NCBI RefSeq assembly: GCF_038957035.1
Contig: NZ_CP152412.1
Span: 8,304,501 to 8,368,500, forward strand
Direction of reading: 5' to 3'
Source of the DNA: Bradyrhizobium sp. B097
Lineage (GTDB): Bacteria; Pseudomonadota; Alphaproteobacteria; Rhizobiales; Xanthobacteraceae
DNA length: 64,000 nt
The notes under the pieces are model-generated. The model did no database searches. It saw nothing but the letters and a program-made list of their open reading frames with translations, and had not been told where the DNA came from. This document shows positions 1 through 7,898 of the stretch, piece after piece. Both the position numbers and the translations under genes were made by a program. The stretch's first letter is position 1; each line of letters opens with the position of its first letter.

Positions 1-161
1 GCATCCTTGGCCTGGCCGTAGAGGTCCTGCACTGCGCCTGCGGCCTCGCGCGCGCGGCCCGACGCTTGCGTCTGCGCGTCGCCGGTCGCATCGCCGACGG
101 CGCCTTCGGCCTTGCCCGCGAATTCCTTCGCCGTTCCGAAAATCCGATCCTTGTCCATCAT
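1..161 (-). CDS. CsbD-family stress protein (3' end cut by window edge)
   Basis: The reading frame starts MMDKDRIFGTAKEFAGKAEG and continues with the alternating Gly/Ala/Asp/Gln pattern (AVGDATGDAQTQ) of CsbD-like proteins, which are short hydrophilic general-stress proteins of unknown biochemistry. About 53 codons are visible before the window edge. Two adjacent ATGs could start it; the AGGGAG Shine-Dalgarno lies just upstream of the first. That Shine-Dalgarno is inside a perfect hairpin arm (165-189), and an EcfG-type promoter lies at 190-214. Both fit stress control, which is also known for this family. Confidence 0.85.
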   Translation of the reverse strand, partial: MMDKDRIFGTAKEFAGKAEGAVGDATGDAQTQASGRAREAAGAVQDLYGQAKD

Positions 162-164
162 AAT

Positions 165-189
165 GGCTCCCTGAAACTGTCAGGGAGCC
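165..189 (-). promoter_or_regulatory. Hairpin enclosing the csbD-like ribosome binding site
   Basis: A perfect 10-bp stem (GGCTCCCTGA with TCAGGGAGCC, 5-nt loop) ends 3 nt before the first ATG. The AGGGAG Shine-Dalgarno is in the 3' arm. Whether the 5' arm is transcribed depends on the exact start site of the promoter just upstream. Confidence 0.45.
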
Positions 190-214
190 AACCGTCGAAC
201 CTCGCACAAGTTCC
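190..214 (-). promoter_or_regulatory. EcfG-type promoter of the csbD-like gene
   Basis: On the minus strand GGAAC (214-210) is followed after 16 bp by GGTT (193-190). This matches the alphaproteobacterial general-stress sigma consensus (GGAAC, 16-17 bp, cGTT) except at the weakly conserved first -10 base. It is about 30 bp from the start codon of a stress-type gene. Confidence 0.6.
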
Positions 215-219
215 TGGAG

Positions 220-954
220 CTAAAGAATGAGCCCGCCATCGACGATGATGGTCTGGCCGACGACGTAGGAGGCGAGCGGCGAGGCCAGGAACAGCGCGGC
301 GCCGGCCATGTCGGCGGGTGTGCCGAGACGCTTCAGCGGAATGCGCTCGAGCGCGCCTTCGAGCCGCTTCGGATTCGCCGTCGTCGCCTTGGTCATCTTG
401 GTGTCGACGAGGCCCGGCGCGATGCCGTTGACGCGGATGCCGTTCTCCGCCCAGGCCTCGCCGAGCGTGCGCGTCAGGCCGACCGCGCCGGTCTTCGAGG
501 CGTTGTAGGCCGGATTGCCCATGGTGGAATGATAGGCCGCGGTCGAGCTCACGATGATCAGCGAGCCTTTGCTCGCGCTCAACATCGCGTGGAATTTGGT
601 GGCGCAGGCCATCAGGCTCATCAAATTGACTTCCATCACCTTGCGGAAGCCTTCCATCTGGAATTCCCCGCGGCGGTAAATCACCGCGCCCTGCGCCAAC
701 ACCAGCACGTCGAGCCGATCGAACGACGGCGTGAGGCTTTCGAGCGCCTGCGGATCAGAGACATCGAGCCGCGCATAGGCAAGGCCCTCGAGATGCGAGC
801 CCTCCTCTGCGGAATAATCGCTCGCCTGCGCGCGGGTGCCGTACACACTGACGCGCGCGCCCTTGGCGCGGAATGCCTGCGCGATGCCGTTGCCGATGCC
901 GCTGGAGCCGCCGACCACCAGGACCTGCTTGCCGCCGAAATCGAGCTCGTTCAT
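220..954 (-). CDS. SDR family oxidoreductase
   Basis: A 244-aa short-chain dehydrogenase/reductase. The cofactor loop GGSSGIG is at residues 15-21, the catalytic Ser at 136/137, and Tyr150 and Lys154 in YNASK. The usual NNAG motif is replaced by LAQG near residues 86-89, so this is a divergent classical SDR. I chose the ATG at 954 because GGAGAGG precedes it; the frame extends further upstream without a better ribosome site. It is divergent from a second SDR gene. Substrate unknown; a 2,3-dihydroxy or 3-keto type substrate is possible but not shown. Confidence 0.9.
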   Translation of the reverse strand: MNELDFGGKQVLVVGGSSGIGNGIAQAFRAKGARVSVYGTRAQASDYSAEEGSHLEGLAYARLDVSDPQALESLTPSFDRLDVLVLAQGAVIYRRGEFQMEGFRKVMEVNLMSLMACATKFHAMLSASKGSLIIVSSTAAYHSTMGNPAYNASKTGAVGLTRTLGEAWAENGIRVNGIAPGLVDTKMTKATTANPKRLEGALERIPLKRLGTPADMAGAALFLASPLASYVVGQTIIVDGGLIL

Positions 955-1141
955 CGCATTCCTCTCCCGCGTTGTTTTCTGGATTGAGCATGATCCTTTT
1001 CGAAAAGCCAACGCAAAAGCCAACGCAGAACTTGCGTTAACGCGCTGCGCGCGTGCCGGATACGGATCGCCGGTTTGACGTCTTTGCGGATCGGTGCCAG
1101 CGTTGCCGGTCTCACACCAAAAAAATCAACGGAGGTCCGTC

Positions 1142-1921
1142 ATGTCCGAATTCAAACAGCTCAGCCGCTCGGTGAAGGGCCTCACCGTTCTCGTCACCGG
1201 CGCCGCCAGCGGCATGGGCCGCGCCACCGCGCGCGTGTTCGCCGATGAGGGCGCCAATGTCGCGGTCACTGACCTGACCGAAGATGGCACGCAGGCGGTG
1301 GCGAAGGAGATCGCAGCGAGCGGCGGCTCGGCAAAGGCCTGGACGCTCGACGTCAGCGATCGCGACGCCATCACCAGGGTCGTCAACGATGTTGCCGCGC
1401 ATTTCGGCGGGCTCGACATCATCGTCAACAATGCCGGCATCTCGGTGCGCGTGGCGATCGACGATCCTGCTTACGAGGACGCCTGGGCCAAGGGCATCGC
1501 GGTGATGCTGACGGCGCATCCGCGCATCATCCGCGCCGCACTGCCATACCTGCGCAAGTCGCGATCGCCGCGCATCGTCAACATCGCCTCGACCGAGGCG
1601 CTCGGCGCGACCGGGATGCATAGCCCCTACTCCGCGGCCAAGGGCGGCGTCACCAGCCTGACCCGCTCGCTCGCCGTGGAATTGGGACGCGAAGGCATCA
1701 CCGTGAACTGCATCTGCCCGGGCCCGATCCGCACCGCCATCACCGACCGGATCTCCGAGGAGCACAAGACGATCTATGCCAAGCGCCGCACCGCGCTGGC
1801 GCGCTACGGCGATCCGGAAGAGGTCGCGCACATGACGCTGAGCCTGTGCCTGCCGGCCGCATCGTTCCTGACCGGCGCGGTGATTCCCGTCGACGGCGGG
1901 TTGATGGCGCGGAATGCCTGA
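1142..1921 (+). CDS. SDR family oxidoreductase
   Basis: A 259-aa classical SDR with TGAASGMG (19-26), NNAG (96-99), Ser150, Tyr163 and Lys167 (YSAAK). The C-terminal GAVIPVDGG block is typical of the family. The start is fixed by GGAGG spaced 6 bp before ATG 1142. It lies 101 bp upstream of the TfdA-like dioxygenase on the same strand, so the two may be co-transcribed, and it is divergent from the SDR at 220-954. The likely role is NAD(P)-dependent oxidation or reduction of an alcohol or ketone in a small catabolic module; the substrate cannot be read from sequence. Confidence 0.9.
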   Translation: MSEFKQLSRSVKGLTVLVTGAASGMGRATARVFADEGANVAVTDLTEDGTQAVAKEIAASGGSAKAWTLDVSDRDAITRVVNDVAAHFGGLDIIVNNAGISVRVAIDDPAYEDAWAKGIAVMLTAHPRIIRAALPYLRKSRSPRIVNIASTEALGATGMHSPYSAAKGGVTSLTRSLAVELGREGITVNCICPGPIRTAITDRISEEHKTIYAKRRTALARYGDPEEVAHMTLSLCLPAASFLTGAVIPVDGGLMARNA

Positions 1922-2022
1922 CCCGCGTCTGGTCGCGAAGCGTTGACAGCGCCCGCGTCGGGGGTAGCCTTCCCGTCAAACGAAGCGGGACAACCGCCCG
2001 CGAGATACAGGGAGAAACGCCA

Positions 2023-2910
2023 ATGACGGTCCTGATCCGGCAGCTTCACAAGCATTTCGTCGGCGAGGTCTCCGGCGTCGATCTGCGCAAGCCGCTGACG
2101 AAGCAGGAAGCCGTCGACATCGAGGCCGGCATGGACAAATACGCCGTACTCATCTTCCACGGCCAAGACATCACAGACGACCAGCAGATGGCGTTCGCGC
2201 TGAACTTCGGCGAGCGCGAGAACGCGCGCGGCGGCACGGTGACGAAGAAGGAAGACTACCGCCTCTCCTCCGGGCTCAACGACGTCTCCAATCTCGGCAA
2301 GGACGGCAAGCCGCTGCCGAAGGATCACCGCACCCACCTGTTCAATCTCGGCAACTGCCTGTGGCATTCCGACAGCTCGTTCCGGCCGATCCCGGCGAAA
2401 TTCTCGCTGCTGTCGGCGCGCATCGTCAACCCGAAGGGCGGCAACACCGAGTTCGCCGACATGCGCGCCGCCTATGACGCGCTCGACGACGAGACCAAGG
2501 CCGAGATCGACGACATGATCTGCGAGCACTCGCTGATGTATTCGCGCGGCTCGCTCGGCTTCCTCGACTACACCGACGAGGAGAAGGAGATGTTCAAGCC
2601 GGTGCTGCAGCGCCTGGTGCGCACCCATCCGGTGCACGGCCGCAAGTCGCTGTATCTGTCGTCGCATGCCGGCGCCATCAGGGGCATGAGCATGCCGGAG
2701 GCGCGGCTGTTGCTGCGCGATCTCACCGAGCACGCCACACAGCCGGAGTTCGTCCATGTGCACAAATGGACGGTGCATGACCTCGTGATGTGGGACAACC
2801 GCCAGACCGTGCACCGCGTGCGCCGCTACGACCAGTCGCAGCCCCGCGACATGCGCCGCGCCACGGTGGCCGGCACCCAGCCGACGGTGGCGCAGGAGGC
2901 GGCGGAGTAG
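2023..2910 (+). CDS. TauD/TfdA family Fe(II)/2-oxoglutarate dioxygenase
   Basis: A 295-aa protein of the TauD/TfdA family, which uses Fe(II), 2-oxoglutarate and O2 to hydroxylate substrates such as taurine or 2,4-D. The metal triad is visible as His115-x-Asp117 (WHSD) and His264, with the 2-oxoglutarate-binding Arg at 278/279 (DMRR). Length and spacing resemble TfdA-alpha proteins known from bradyrhizobia; I infer an aryloxyalkanoate-type substrate only weakly. The start has GGAG 8 bp upstream. It follows an SDR gene. A tandem repeat block begins directly after its stop. Confidence 0.85.
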   Translation: MTVLIRQLHKHFVGEVSGVDLRKPLTKQEAVDIEAGMDKYAVLIFHGQDITDDQQMAFALNFGERENARGGTVTKKEDYRLSSGLNDVSNLGKDGKPLPKDHRTHLFNLGNCLWHSDSSFRPIPAKFSLLSARIVNPKGGNTEFADMRAAYDALDDETKAEIDDMICEHSLMYSRGSLGFLDYTDEEKEMFKPVLQRLVRTHPVHGRKSLYLSSHAGAIRGMSMPEARLLLRDLTEHATQPEFVHVHKWTVHDLVMWDNRQTVHRVRRYDQSQPRDMRRATVAGTQPTVAQEAAE

Positions 2911-2914
2911 CGGG

Positions 2915-3389
2915 CTCCGCCATCGTAGCCAACCCACCGCTGGCGTGGCCAAACCCACAGCCGTCGTCCCGGGCAAGCGAAGTGCGACCCGGGACCCCAT
3001 AACCACAGGGCGCCGTTGTGGCGCGACGCTGTGGCCCCAGCGCAGTGTCACAACTGCATGTTGGGGTTATGGGTCCCTGCTTTCGCAGGGACGACACCGT
3101 GAATGTGTTGAGACCGTCGCTACTTCAGCGGACCTACGCGTACCCGGCGTCGTTCGACAGCATGCCGGCCTCGATGCCGATCTTGCGAAGGGCGCCGCCA
3201 TTGTAGCGAAGTCCACCGCTGTCGTGGCCAATCCCAAAGCTGTCGTCCCGGGCAAGCGAAGCGCGACCCGGGACCCATAACCACAGGGCGCCGTTGTGGC
3301 GCGACGCTGTGGCCCCAGCTCACTCCATCCGCACGTCCTGTGGTTATGGGTCCCTGCTTTCGCAGGGACGACACCGTGGGTGTGGCGCG
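2915..3389. repeat. Two tandem about 275-bp repeat modules carrying a yqgE 3'-end copy
   Basis: Two related modules (about 2925-3197 and 3198-3467, the second running into yqgE) share, in order, an 'accgctg(g/t)cgtggccaa' block, a 'gtcgtcccgggcaagcgaag' block, a central inverted repeat (gacccgggac / ataaccacag / ggttatgggtccctgctttc) and a segment homologous to the end of yqgE. The block has no credible gene. The 'ggttatgggtccctgc' part recurs at about 26.7 kb and about 56.0 kb, so it is a dispersed REP-like family. Confidence 0.8.
3134..3195 (-). pseudogene. Duplicated 3' end of yqgE, including its stop codon
   Basis: Read on the minus strand, this segment encodes [19 protein letters not shown] followed by TAG. 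The true yqgE ends with the same residues except GHA. It is a detached copy of the last 20 codons lying about 255 bp downstream of the intact gene, inside the first repeat module. It has no start or upstream gene body. Confidence 0.8.
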
Positions 3390-4049
3390 CTACGCATGCC
3401 CCGCGTCGTTCGACAGCATGCCGGCTTCGATGCCGATCTTGCGCAGGGCGCGTGCATATTTCTCGTCGACATCGGTGCCGAAGATCAGCTCCGGATCGGC
3501 ATCGCAATGCAGCCAGCCATTGTGCTGGATCTCGTTCTCGAGCTGGCCCGGCGCCCAGCCGGCATAGCCCAGCGCGAGGATCGCGTGCTTGGGACCGGAG
3601 CCCTTGGCGATCGCCTTGAGGATGTCGACGGTCGCGGTGAGCGAGATGCCGTCGTCGATGTTCAGCGTCGCATCCTGAATGTAGAAGTCGCTGGAATGCA
3701 GCACGAAGCCGCGGCCGGTGTCGACCGGGCCGCCCTTCATCACCTTCATCATCTCGGCATTTTCCGGTAGCGTGATCTGGTCCGACTTCTCGATGATGTC
3801 GAGCTGCACCAGCAGCCCCGGGAAATCGATGCTGCCGGCCGGCCGGTTGACGATGATCCCCATCGCCCCCTCGGACGAATGCGCGCACATGTAGATCACG
3901 GAGCGTTCGAAGCGCGGGTCGTTCATCACAGGCATCGCGATCAGCATCTGGCCATCGAGATAGCCATCTTCGGTGGCATGGGGACCGACGGCCGGGCTTC
4001 TGCCGGCGGCGGTCTTGCGAGTCTTGCCTGTTTTGCCTTCAGGGCGCAT
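3390..4049 (-). CDS. yqgE: YqgE/AlgH family protein (UPF0301)
   Basis: A 219-aa protein with the family signature 'DGQMLIAMP' followed by '[15 protein letters not shown]' and '[10 protein letters not shown]'. The family is widespread and was linked to alginate regulation in Pseudomonas, but its biochemical role is unresolved. I chose ATG 4049 because AGGAAAGG sits 9 bp upstream; in-frame starts at 4079 and 4106 are possible and would add a basic tail. The extra basic N-terminus ([12 protein letters not shown]) is longer than in enterobacterial homologues. The last 20 codons are duplicated downstream. Confidence 0.9.
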   Translation of the reverse strand: MRPEGKTGKTRKTAAGRSPAVGPHATEDGYLDGQMLIAMPVMNDPRFERSVIYMCAHSSEGAMGIIVNRPAGSIDFPGLLVQLDIIEKSDQITLPENAEMMKVMKGGPVDTGRGFVLHSSDFYIQDATLNIDDGISLTATVDILKAIAKGSGPKHAILALGYAGWAPGQLENEIQHNGWLHCDADPELIFGTDVDEKYARALRKIGIEAGMLSNDAGHA

Positions 4050-4185
4050 CCGCAAAGGCCTTTCCTGCTGATTTGGCATCCTGATATTGGGTCGCCGTTC
4101 TGTCAATCAACCTTCGGCCGCCGTGCCGCGATGCATCACAAGCAATTCAATGGTTTGCAACGAAAGTTGCAGGTAAAGACGTCTC

Positions 4186-5022
4186 ATGATCGTCACAGTT
4201 CCCATGCGTGCCGCATTTGCCGTCGCCGCCTTGCTTTCCGTCGCATCCGTGGCAACGGAGATTCGCGCCGATGACGCCTCGCCGTGGCAGCAGGACACGC
4301 ATTCGGCCGTCAGGCTGCTGGCGGGATCGCGCAGCGGCGCGGTGCTGCTCGGCGGCATCGCCTTCCAGTTGCAGGACGGCTGGAAAACCTACTGGCGCAC
4401 GCCAGGCGATTCCGGCGTGCCGCCGCGGTTCGATTTCTCCAGGTCGGACAATGTCGATGCGGTCACGGTGATGTGGCCGGCGCCGCGCCAGTTCGACGAC
4501 GGCGCCGGAGGTACCTCGCTCGGCTACAAGCACCAGGTGGTGTTGCCGCTGCGCATCGTGGCGAAGAATCCCGACAAGCCGCTGGTGCTGCGCGCCGACA
4601 TCAACTACGCGGTGTGCGAGAAGCTGTGCGTGCCGGTGGAGGCGAAGGCCGAGCTTGCGTTCGCCAGCGTCGCCTCGACCGAGGACGCCGCGCTGTCGGA
4701 AGCGCTCAACGCGGTACCGAAGCCCGCCAATATCGGCGACCTCACCCCGTTCACGATCCGCGACGTCAAGCGCGATGGCAACAATGTGCTGGTCGATGTC
4801 GCTGCACCCGAAACCAAGGACCTCAGCCTGTTCGTCGAGGGTCCGACGCCCGACTGGGCGCTCCCCGTGCCCAAGCTGGTCGAGCACGCGCCGCCGGGCG
4901 TGAAGCGCTTCTCATTCGAGCTCGACGGCTTGCCGCCGGGTGCCAAAGCGGACGGCGCCGCGCTGAAGCTGACGCTGGTCGGCGGCGACAAAAGCTATGA
5001 ATTCAATATCAATTTGAACTGA
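4186..5022 (+). CDS. DsbD alpha (N-terminal) domain protein, secreted
   Basis: A 278-aa protein with a signal peptide (AAFAVAALLSVASVATEIRA) and an immunoglobulin-like domain of the DsbD N-terminal type. The segments LQDGWKTYWRTPGDSG and NYAVCEKLCVP carry the Cys-x4-Cys pair expected to exchange disulfides in the periplasm. The membrane and thioredoxin domains of full DsbD are absent, so it probably works with a separate CcdA/DsbD-like partner elsewhere. Starts at 4186 or 4204 (MRAAFA) are both possible. The gene lies divergently from yqgE. Confidence 0.82.
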   Translation: MIVTVPMRAAFAVAALLSVASVATEIRADDASPWQQDTHSAVRLLAGSRSGAVLLGGIAFQLQDGWKTYWRTPGDSGVPPRFDFSRSDNVDAVTVMWPAPRQFDDGAGGTSLGYKHQVVLPLRIVAKNPDKPLVLRADINYAVCEKLCVPVEAKAELAFASVASTEDAALSEALNAVPKPANIGDLTPFTIRDVKRDGNNVLVDVAAPETKDLSLFVEGPTPDWALPVPKLVEHAPPGVKRFSFELDGLPPGAKADGAALKLTLVGGDKSYEFNINLN

Positions 5023-5122
5023 CGACGCAAGATGGGAACATCCGTCACCCAACCCAATCTTAACGTTTCGTTGATAGATCGGGGGCCATTGCCGGCTTGC
5101 GGCGCTTTAGGAATTTTCCGCC

Positions 5123-6514
5123 TTGGCTGTGATGGAAGCACAACCCGCAACCCCTGCGCCATCGGGCCCGGCCGCACGCCTGCGCGGCCTCGCTGCGCGC
5201 CTGCTCGGCGGCACCAAGGAGGCGTCGGTCACCAAGCGCCTCGCCGGCATGATCTTCGTCATCCGCGTCATCAGCGCCGCCATCGCCTATCTCGCGCAGA
5301 TCCTGCTGGCGCGCTGGATGAGCGGCTCGGACTACGGCATCTATGTCTATGTCTGGACCTGGGTGCTGCTGCTCGGCAGCACCATGGATTTCGGCATCGC
5401 GCCGTCCTCGCAGAAGATCATCCCGGAATATCGCGCGCGCGGCGACCTCGCGGCGCTGCGCGGCTTCCTCTCCGGCGGCCGCTGGGTGGTGCTTGCCGCG
5501 TCCAGCACGGTGGCGCTGCTGCTCGCCGGCGTGATCCACCTCGCCTCGCCCTGGATCGACCCCAACGCGGTGGTGCCACTCTATATCGGCTGCCTGACAT
5601 TGCCGCCCTTCGTGGTTGCCAACACCCAGGACGGCATCTCGCGCGCGCATGACTGGATGCAGCTCGGCCTGATGCCGCAGTTCATCGTGCGGCAGGGACT
5701 GATCATCGCGCTGACCGCGGGCGCGCTGGCGCTCGGCCTCAACCTCGGCGCGACTGCGGCGATGATCGCGAGTGCCGCGGCGGTCTACATCGCGGCGATC
5801 GGCCAGATGATCGTGCTGAACCGCCGCCTCAAAGCCCATCTCGGCGCGGGCGAGAAGACCTATGACATCAGGGGCTGGTTTGCGATCTCGCTGCCGATCA
5901 TGCTGGTCGAAAGCTTCTATCTCCTGCTCGGCTACACCGACGTGCTGATGCTGCAGCAGTTCCGCTCCTCCGAGGAGGTCGGCATCTATTTCGCCGTGGT
6001 CAAGACGCTGGCGCTGGTGTCGTTCGTGCACTACGCGATGTCGGCGACGACGGCACACCGATTCGCCGAGTACAATGCGCTCGGCGACAAGGACCGGCTG
6101 TCGGCCTATGTCGCGCACGCCATCAGCTGGACGTTCTGGCCCTCATTGTTCGCGACCATTGCGCTGCTCGCATTCGGCAAGCCGCTGCTGTGGCTGTTCG
6201 GACCGAAATTCGTCGACGGCTACAGCATCATGTTTGTCGCCGCGATCGGGCTCGTGGTGCGCTCGGCGATCGGACCGGTGGAGCGCCTCTTGAACATGCT
6301 CGGCCACCAGAGCATCTGCGCCACCGCCTATGCGGTGTCGTTCTTCATGAATGTCGGCCTCTGCATGACGCTGGTGCCGCGCTACGGCGGCATGGGCGCG
6401 GCCGCCTCGACCTCGCTGTCGCTGATCTTCGAGACCATCCTGCTATTCTACGTGGTGCGTTCGCGGCTCGGCCTGCACGTGCTGGCGTTCGGGAAGCGGC
6501 GGTCGGGGCCGTAG
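5123..6514 (+). CDS. Oligosaccharide flippase family / polysaccharide biosynthesis membrane protein
   Basis: A 463-aa polytopic protein with about 12-14 hydrophobic segments. It resembles the Wzx/MATE-like flippases (PF01943/PF13440 type) that move lipid-linked oligosaccharides across the inner membrane. Features include the N-terminal 'AYLAQILLARWMSGSDYGIYVYVWTW' type of pattern and a hydrophilic head. The frame opens with TTG 5123 and has ATG at 5132; neither has a strong ribosome site. No glycosyltransferase genes lie beside it, so its glycan cannot be assigned. Confidence 0.85.
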   Translation: MAVMEAQPATPAPSGPAARLRGLAARLLGGTKEASVTKRLAGMIFVIRVISAAIAYLAQILLARWMSGSDYGIYVYVWTWVLLLGSTMDFGIAPSSQKIIPEYRARGDLAALRGFLSGGRWVVLAASSTVALLLAGVIHLASPWIDPNAVVPLYIGCLTLPPFVVANTQDGISRAHDWMQLGLMPQFIVRQGLIIALTAGALALGLNLGATAAMIASAAAVYIAAIGQMIVLNRRLKAHLGAGEKTYDIRGWFAISLPIMLVESFYLLLGYTDVLMLQQFRSSEEVGIYFAVVKTLALVSFVHYAMSATTAHRFAEYNALGDKDRLSAYVAHAISWTFWPSLFATIALLAFGKPLLWLFGPKFVDGYSIMFVAAIGLVVRSAIGPVERLLNMLGHQSICATAYAVSFFMNVGLCMTLVPRYGGMGAAASTSLSLIFETILLFYVVRSRLGLHVLAFGKRRSGP

Positions 6515-6555
6515 CATTTCATCGGACGCCGCCGGCGCGCCAGGAGACTTCGGCT

Positions 6556-6963
6556 ATGGATCCCGTATCGCAACTTCGTGCCGCCCTGCTGCCGATCCTA
6601 CAAGTCTGGGAGCAGGAGCTGAGAATAGAATACCCAAACGTGAGGTTCAGTATCTATGATCATTCGATCGGCGCGCTCACCGATTGGAACGGTCACCAAA
6701 TTGGAATTGACTGCACGTTCAAGGAACCTGCCCCAGAATCTCCTGACAATCTGGCGCTATTGGTTTCACTTAAGCATCTGCACAAAACGCCATCACTCGA
6801 TTCTGCTGAGGTGGTGTGGGGGCATCCTGGCTACATTGAAGCGAGCGTCTTGCCTGCGTGTGTCGAATTCTCCGCCGATCGACTTGCAGAGTTGATCGAA
6901 CGGTTACCTAGCCTGTTCACCGCTCTCAAGCAGGCCATCCGACGAGGTCACCCGCTCTCGTAG
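6556..6963 (+). CDS. Hypothetical protein, 135 aa
   Basis: The reading frame starts at ATG 6556 with AGGAG about 8 bp upstream and encodes a soluble 135-aa protein (MDPVSQLRAALLPILQVWEQ) with no domain I recognise. Base composition is visibly lower in GC than the neighbours and the codon choice is less biased, which suggests recent acquisition. No close partners: a flippase lies upstream and a convergent dehydrogenase downstream. Confidence 0.7.
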   Translation: MDPVSQLRAALLPILQVWEQELRIEYPNVRFSIYDHSIGALTDWNGHQIGIDCTFKEPAPESPDNLALLVSLKHLHKTPSLDSAEVVWGHPGYIEASVLPACVEFSADRLAELIERLPSLFTALKQAIRRGHPLS

Positions 6964-7036
6964 AACGATACGAGGGACCATTCTCACGAACGAGTTTGGC
7001 AACGCACGATTTCCCCGTCTACTTGCTGCCAGAAGC

Positions 7037-7068
7037 AAAAGCCGGCCCCGATCGGATCAGGGCCGGCT
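7037..7068 (-). terminator. Intrinsic terminator downstream of the 3-hydroxybutyrate dehydrogenase gene
   Basis: On the minus strand a stem AGCCGGCCC/GGGCCGGCT with an 11-nt loop is followed by TTTT. It lies about 30 bp after the stop codon at 7098. Confidence 0.75.
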
Positions 7069-7097
7069 CATTCTTGGGCGAAAGTCCCGCCAGAATA

Positions 7098-7886
7098 CTA
7101 CTCCGCAGTCCAGCCGCCGTCGATCGAGAGGTTGGCGCCGGTGATCTGCGCGGCATCGTCGCCGCACAGAAACAGCGCGAGTGCCGCGACCTGCTCCGAG
7201 GTGACGAATTCCTTGGTCGGCTGGGCGGCGAGCAGCACGTCCTTGATGACCTGCTCCTTGGTCATGTTGCGCGCCTTCATGGTCTCCGGAATCTGGTGCT
7301 CGACCAGCGGCGTCCAGACATAGCCCGGGCTGATGCAGTTGCAGGTGATCTTGAACTGCGCGAGCTCGAGCGCCGCGGTCTTGGTGAGGCCGGCGATGCC
7401 GTGCTTGGCCGAGACATAGGCCGACTTGAACGGTGAAGCGACCAGCGAGTGCGCCGAGGCGGTGTTGATGATGCGGCCCCAGCCGCGCTTCTTCATGCCG
7501 GGTACCGCGGCGCGGATGCCGTAGAACGCCGACGACAGATTGATCGCGATGATGGCTTCCCACTTCTCCGGCGGGAATTCCTCGATCGGCGACACGAACT
7601 GGATGCCGGCATTGTTGACCAGGATATCGACCGAACCGAAGGTCTTCTCACCGAGCGCGATCATGTCGGCGATCTCGGCCGGCTTGGTCATGTCGGCCGG
7701 CGAATAGGCCGCCTTGACCTTGAAGTCGGTCTCGATGCCGGAACGCTCCTTCTCGATGTCGGCCGGAACGCCCATGCCGTTGATGACGACATTGGCGCCG
7801 GCGCCGGCGAAGGCGCGCGCATAAGCCAATCCAATGCCGCTGGTCGAGCCGGTCACAACGGCGGTCTTGCCTGTCAACGTACCCAT
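7098..7886 (-). CDS. bdhA: 3-hydroxybutyrate dehydrogenase (SDR)
   Basis: A 262-aa SDR with TGSTSGIG (12-19), NNAG (91-94), Ser144, Tyr157 and Lys161. The sequence 'NNAGIQFVSPIEEFP' and the 'GYVWTPLVEHQIP' substrate loop are characteristic of D-beta-hydroxybutyrate dehydrogenases, which interconvert D-3-hydroxybutyrate and acetoacetate with NAD in polyhydroxybutyrate turnover. The patatin-like gene ends 12 bp upstream of its start, so the two probably form an operon. A terminator follows. Confidence 0.92.
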   Translation of the reverse strand: MGTLTGKTAVVTGSTSGIGLAYARAFAGAGANVVINGMGVPADIEKERSGIETDFKVKAAYSPADMTKPAEIADMIALGEKTFGSVDILVNNAGIQFVSPIEEFPPEKWEAIIAINLSSAFYGIRAAVPGMKKRGWGRIINTASAHSLVASPFKSAYVSAKHGIAGLTKTAALELAQFKITCNCISPGYVWTPLVEHQIPETMKARNMTKEQVIKDVLLAAQPTKEFVTSEQVAALALFLCGDDAAQITGANLSIDGGWTAE

Positions 7887-7898
7887 TGTTCTTCGCTC

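Noticed and set aside
2915..3389. CRISPR array
   Set aside because: There are only two long modules with diverged interiors, no short regular repeats, no spacers and no cas genes.
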